From Bacteroidota bacterium (lineage in GTDB: Bacteria > Bacteroidota > Ignavibacteria > UBA10030 > UBA8401), in NCBI GenBank assembly GCA_008933835.1, contig WBUG01000019.1, forward strand, positions 1-49,698: DNA of 49,698 nt, read 5' to 3'. Shown here in pieces: positions 48,667 to 49,698 of the stretch. The position numbers and the translations under genes are program-made. The notes below the pieces were generated by a model. The model was not told the DNA's origin, did no database searches, and worked only from the letters and a program-made list of their open reading frames with translations. Numbering within the stretch: the stretch's first letter is position 1; every line of letters begins with the position of its first letter.

Positions 48667-49698
48667 TCATCGCACCAGCAGCATCTTCACCATCGACCCG
48701 CGGCCGTTGAACGACCCCCTCGCGACGTAGAGTCCGCTCGCGAGGGACGACGCGTCGAACCGCACCGTATGCACTCCCGCCCGGACGAATCCGTCCGTCA
48801 GCACCGCCGCTTCGCGGCCCAGCGCGTCGTACACCGTCAGACGCACAACTCCATCGGTCGGCACCGTGAACTCTATCGTGGTCGCCGGATTGAACGGGTT
48901 CGGATAGTTGGGACGCAGAACGAAACCGTCCGGCGCTTTCGGTTCGTTCCGGACCGCGAGCGGACCGCTGAAGAGCACTGAACCGGTCGTGCCCGAGCAG
49001 AGGTACTTCTTCCCGTCGATGCGCCACGGTTCGTAGTCCACGCCGAGGATGTAGAGCACGCTCCAGTACATCGCGTTGGTGTCCGGTATCTGTCCCCAGA
49101 AATCATGGTAGGTATGATCGCTGTACGTCATCTCCACGTTCAGTCCCAGCGTATCGGGATGGGGCGACTGACGGAAGGTGCGTCCTCCGGCGTTCTCCAC
49201 ATTGACCATCGCGGTACCGCTCGCGACCGCGCCGGCGAGACCGGTGACCGGCTTGTGCATCATCAACCACTGCAGGCTCCAGTTGTTGTCGTCCATCGAG
49301 TCGATGCGCGATTCGAATTGTCCGACCCTCACCGAGTACACGGCGCTGTTCCCTTTGGCGGTATACACATGGTTCCACGAGGACGAACGGCCGACCGAAT
49401 CTGCGTCCCACGTCTGCACCATGCGCAGCACCTTGTCCGGCGGCAGGAACGCCGCCAGGCTCTCGGCGGCCGCCACGGTCTCATGCATCAGCGACGGCCG
49501 GAAGCTGAAGAAGGTGAGGTTCACGCCGGTGACCGGCGCGTTGTTCACGACGATGGAATCGCTGAACGCCATGGCGTCGGCCCCCTTCTCCGGATCGATC
49601 TCGCCGTTGCCGTCCGCATCCTTGGCCGCGAGCGGCCAGTACGTCCCATTGGGCACGTAGGGGACGGTAAAGGTGCCATTCGCGTTCACGTTCGTCCA
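48667..49698 (-). CDS. Type IX-secreted protein, C-terminal part (5' end outside window)
   Basis: At least 343 residues are visible and the frame runs off the window edge, so the start is unknown. Near the visible N-end, AKDADGNGEIDPEKGADA is an EF-hand or dockerin-like calcium loop. The middle is beta-rich with no known catalytic motif. The last 80 residues are a T9SS sorting domain: NYPNPFNPATTIEFTVP, then VYDALGREAAVL, FDASSLASGLYVARG and KMLLVR. This directs export across the outer membrane and surface attachment or release. No por/gld secretion gene is in the window. Function is otherwise unknown. Confidence 0.88.
   Translation of the reverse strand, partial: WTNVNANGTFTVPYVPNGTYWPLAAKDADGNGEIDPEKGADAMAFSDSIVVNNAPVTGVNLTFFSFRPSLMHETVAAAESLAAFLPPDKVLRMVQTWDADSVGRSSSWNHVYTAKGNSAVYSVRVGQFESRIDSMDDNNWSLQWLMMHKPVTGLAGAVASGTAMVNVENAGGRTFRQSPHPDTLGLNVEMTYSDHTYHDFWGQIPDTNAMYWSVLYILGVDYEPWRIDGKKYLCSGTTGSVLFSGPLAVRNEPKAPDGFVLRPNYPNPFNPATTIEFTVPTDGVVRLTVYDALGREAAVLTDGFVRAGVHTVRFDASSLASGLYVARGSFNGRGSMVKMLLVR

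Overview
The window is GC-rich (low 60s percent by eye) and looks chromosomal, from a high-GC member of the Bacteroidota/Chlorobiota superphylum. A Kapabacteria- or Ignavibacteria-like lineage is my guess, not proven. Evidence: a C-terminal type IX secretion sorting domain (48667-49698), two TonB-dependent receptors with carboxypeptidase-regulatory N-termini, a LytTR/LytS pair, the SDR-type threonine dehydrogenase, an HYC_CC_PP-like small protein, and promoters of the TTTG-N19-TAnnTT type rather than TTGACA/TATAAT. Genes are tightly packed on both strands. No rRNA, tRNA, CRISPR array or prophage was seen, and no gene-free stretch exceeds 300 bases.

Layout. 1-130: 3' end of an IS30-family element, the only mobile DNA. 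139-5150: ABC-F ATPase, zincin-like protease, small unknowns, threonine dehydrogenase. 5290-6444: an FKBP-type isomerase and a paralogue that keeps only the FKBP N-terminal domain. 6534-10524: a minus-strand operon of Sua5, a YciI-like protein, MurB, a dienelactone hydrolase and an SGNH hydrolase. 10732-22538: mostly plus strand, with a TonB receptor, alpha/beta hydrolase, a secreted GH15-type glycosidase, an M1-like pseudopeptidase, glycogen synthase and beta-carbonic anhydrase. 22543-27532: PhzF, a membrane protein, then a four-gene operon of two LiaI/LiaF-like proteins, a LytS-like kinase and a LytTR regulator. 27681-35126: TlpA-like thioredoxin, an FN3 lipoprotein, a PEGA protein, an Lsa/Vga-like ABC-F, a lipoprotein-like unknown often called 'asparagine synthetase B', and an ECF sigma factor. 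35286-39474: lon and dnaX. 39672-41779: a sulfur operon of metZ and two YeeE/YedE halves behind an attenuator. 42029-44125: M49 peptidase. 44349-48067: globin, then a metal cassette of a Cys-rich protein, an HMA protein and a TonB receptor. 48080-49698: HEAT-repeat protein and a T9SS-secreted protein cut by the window end.

The most interesting signals are regulatory. The metZ leader holds an 18-codon reading frame with one Cys codon. Its stop codon is also the first three bases of an antiterminator arm that competes with a perfect intrinsic terminator. This looks like a cysteine- or sulfur-responsive attenuator controlling sulfur uptake and homocysteine synthesis. dnaX carries a run of ten A at the end of its clamp-loader core, with a -1-frame UGA two codons later and a stem just downstream, so both tau and gamma subunits are probably made. 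Several genes, including the metZ leader frame, have a TATATT-type -10 box only 5-11 bases before the ATG and no Shine-Dalgarno, which suggests leaderless mRNAs.
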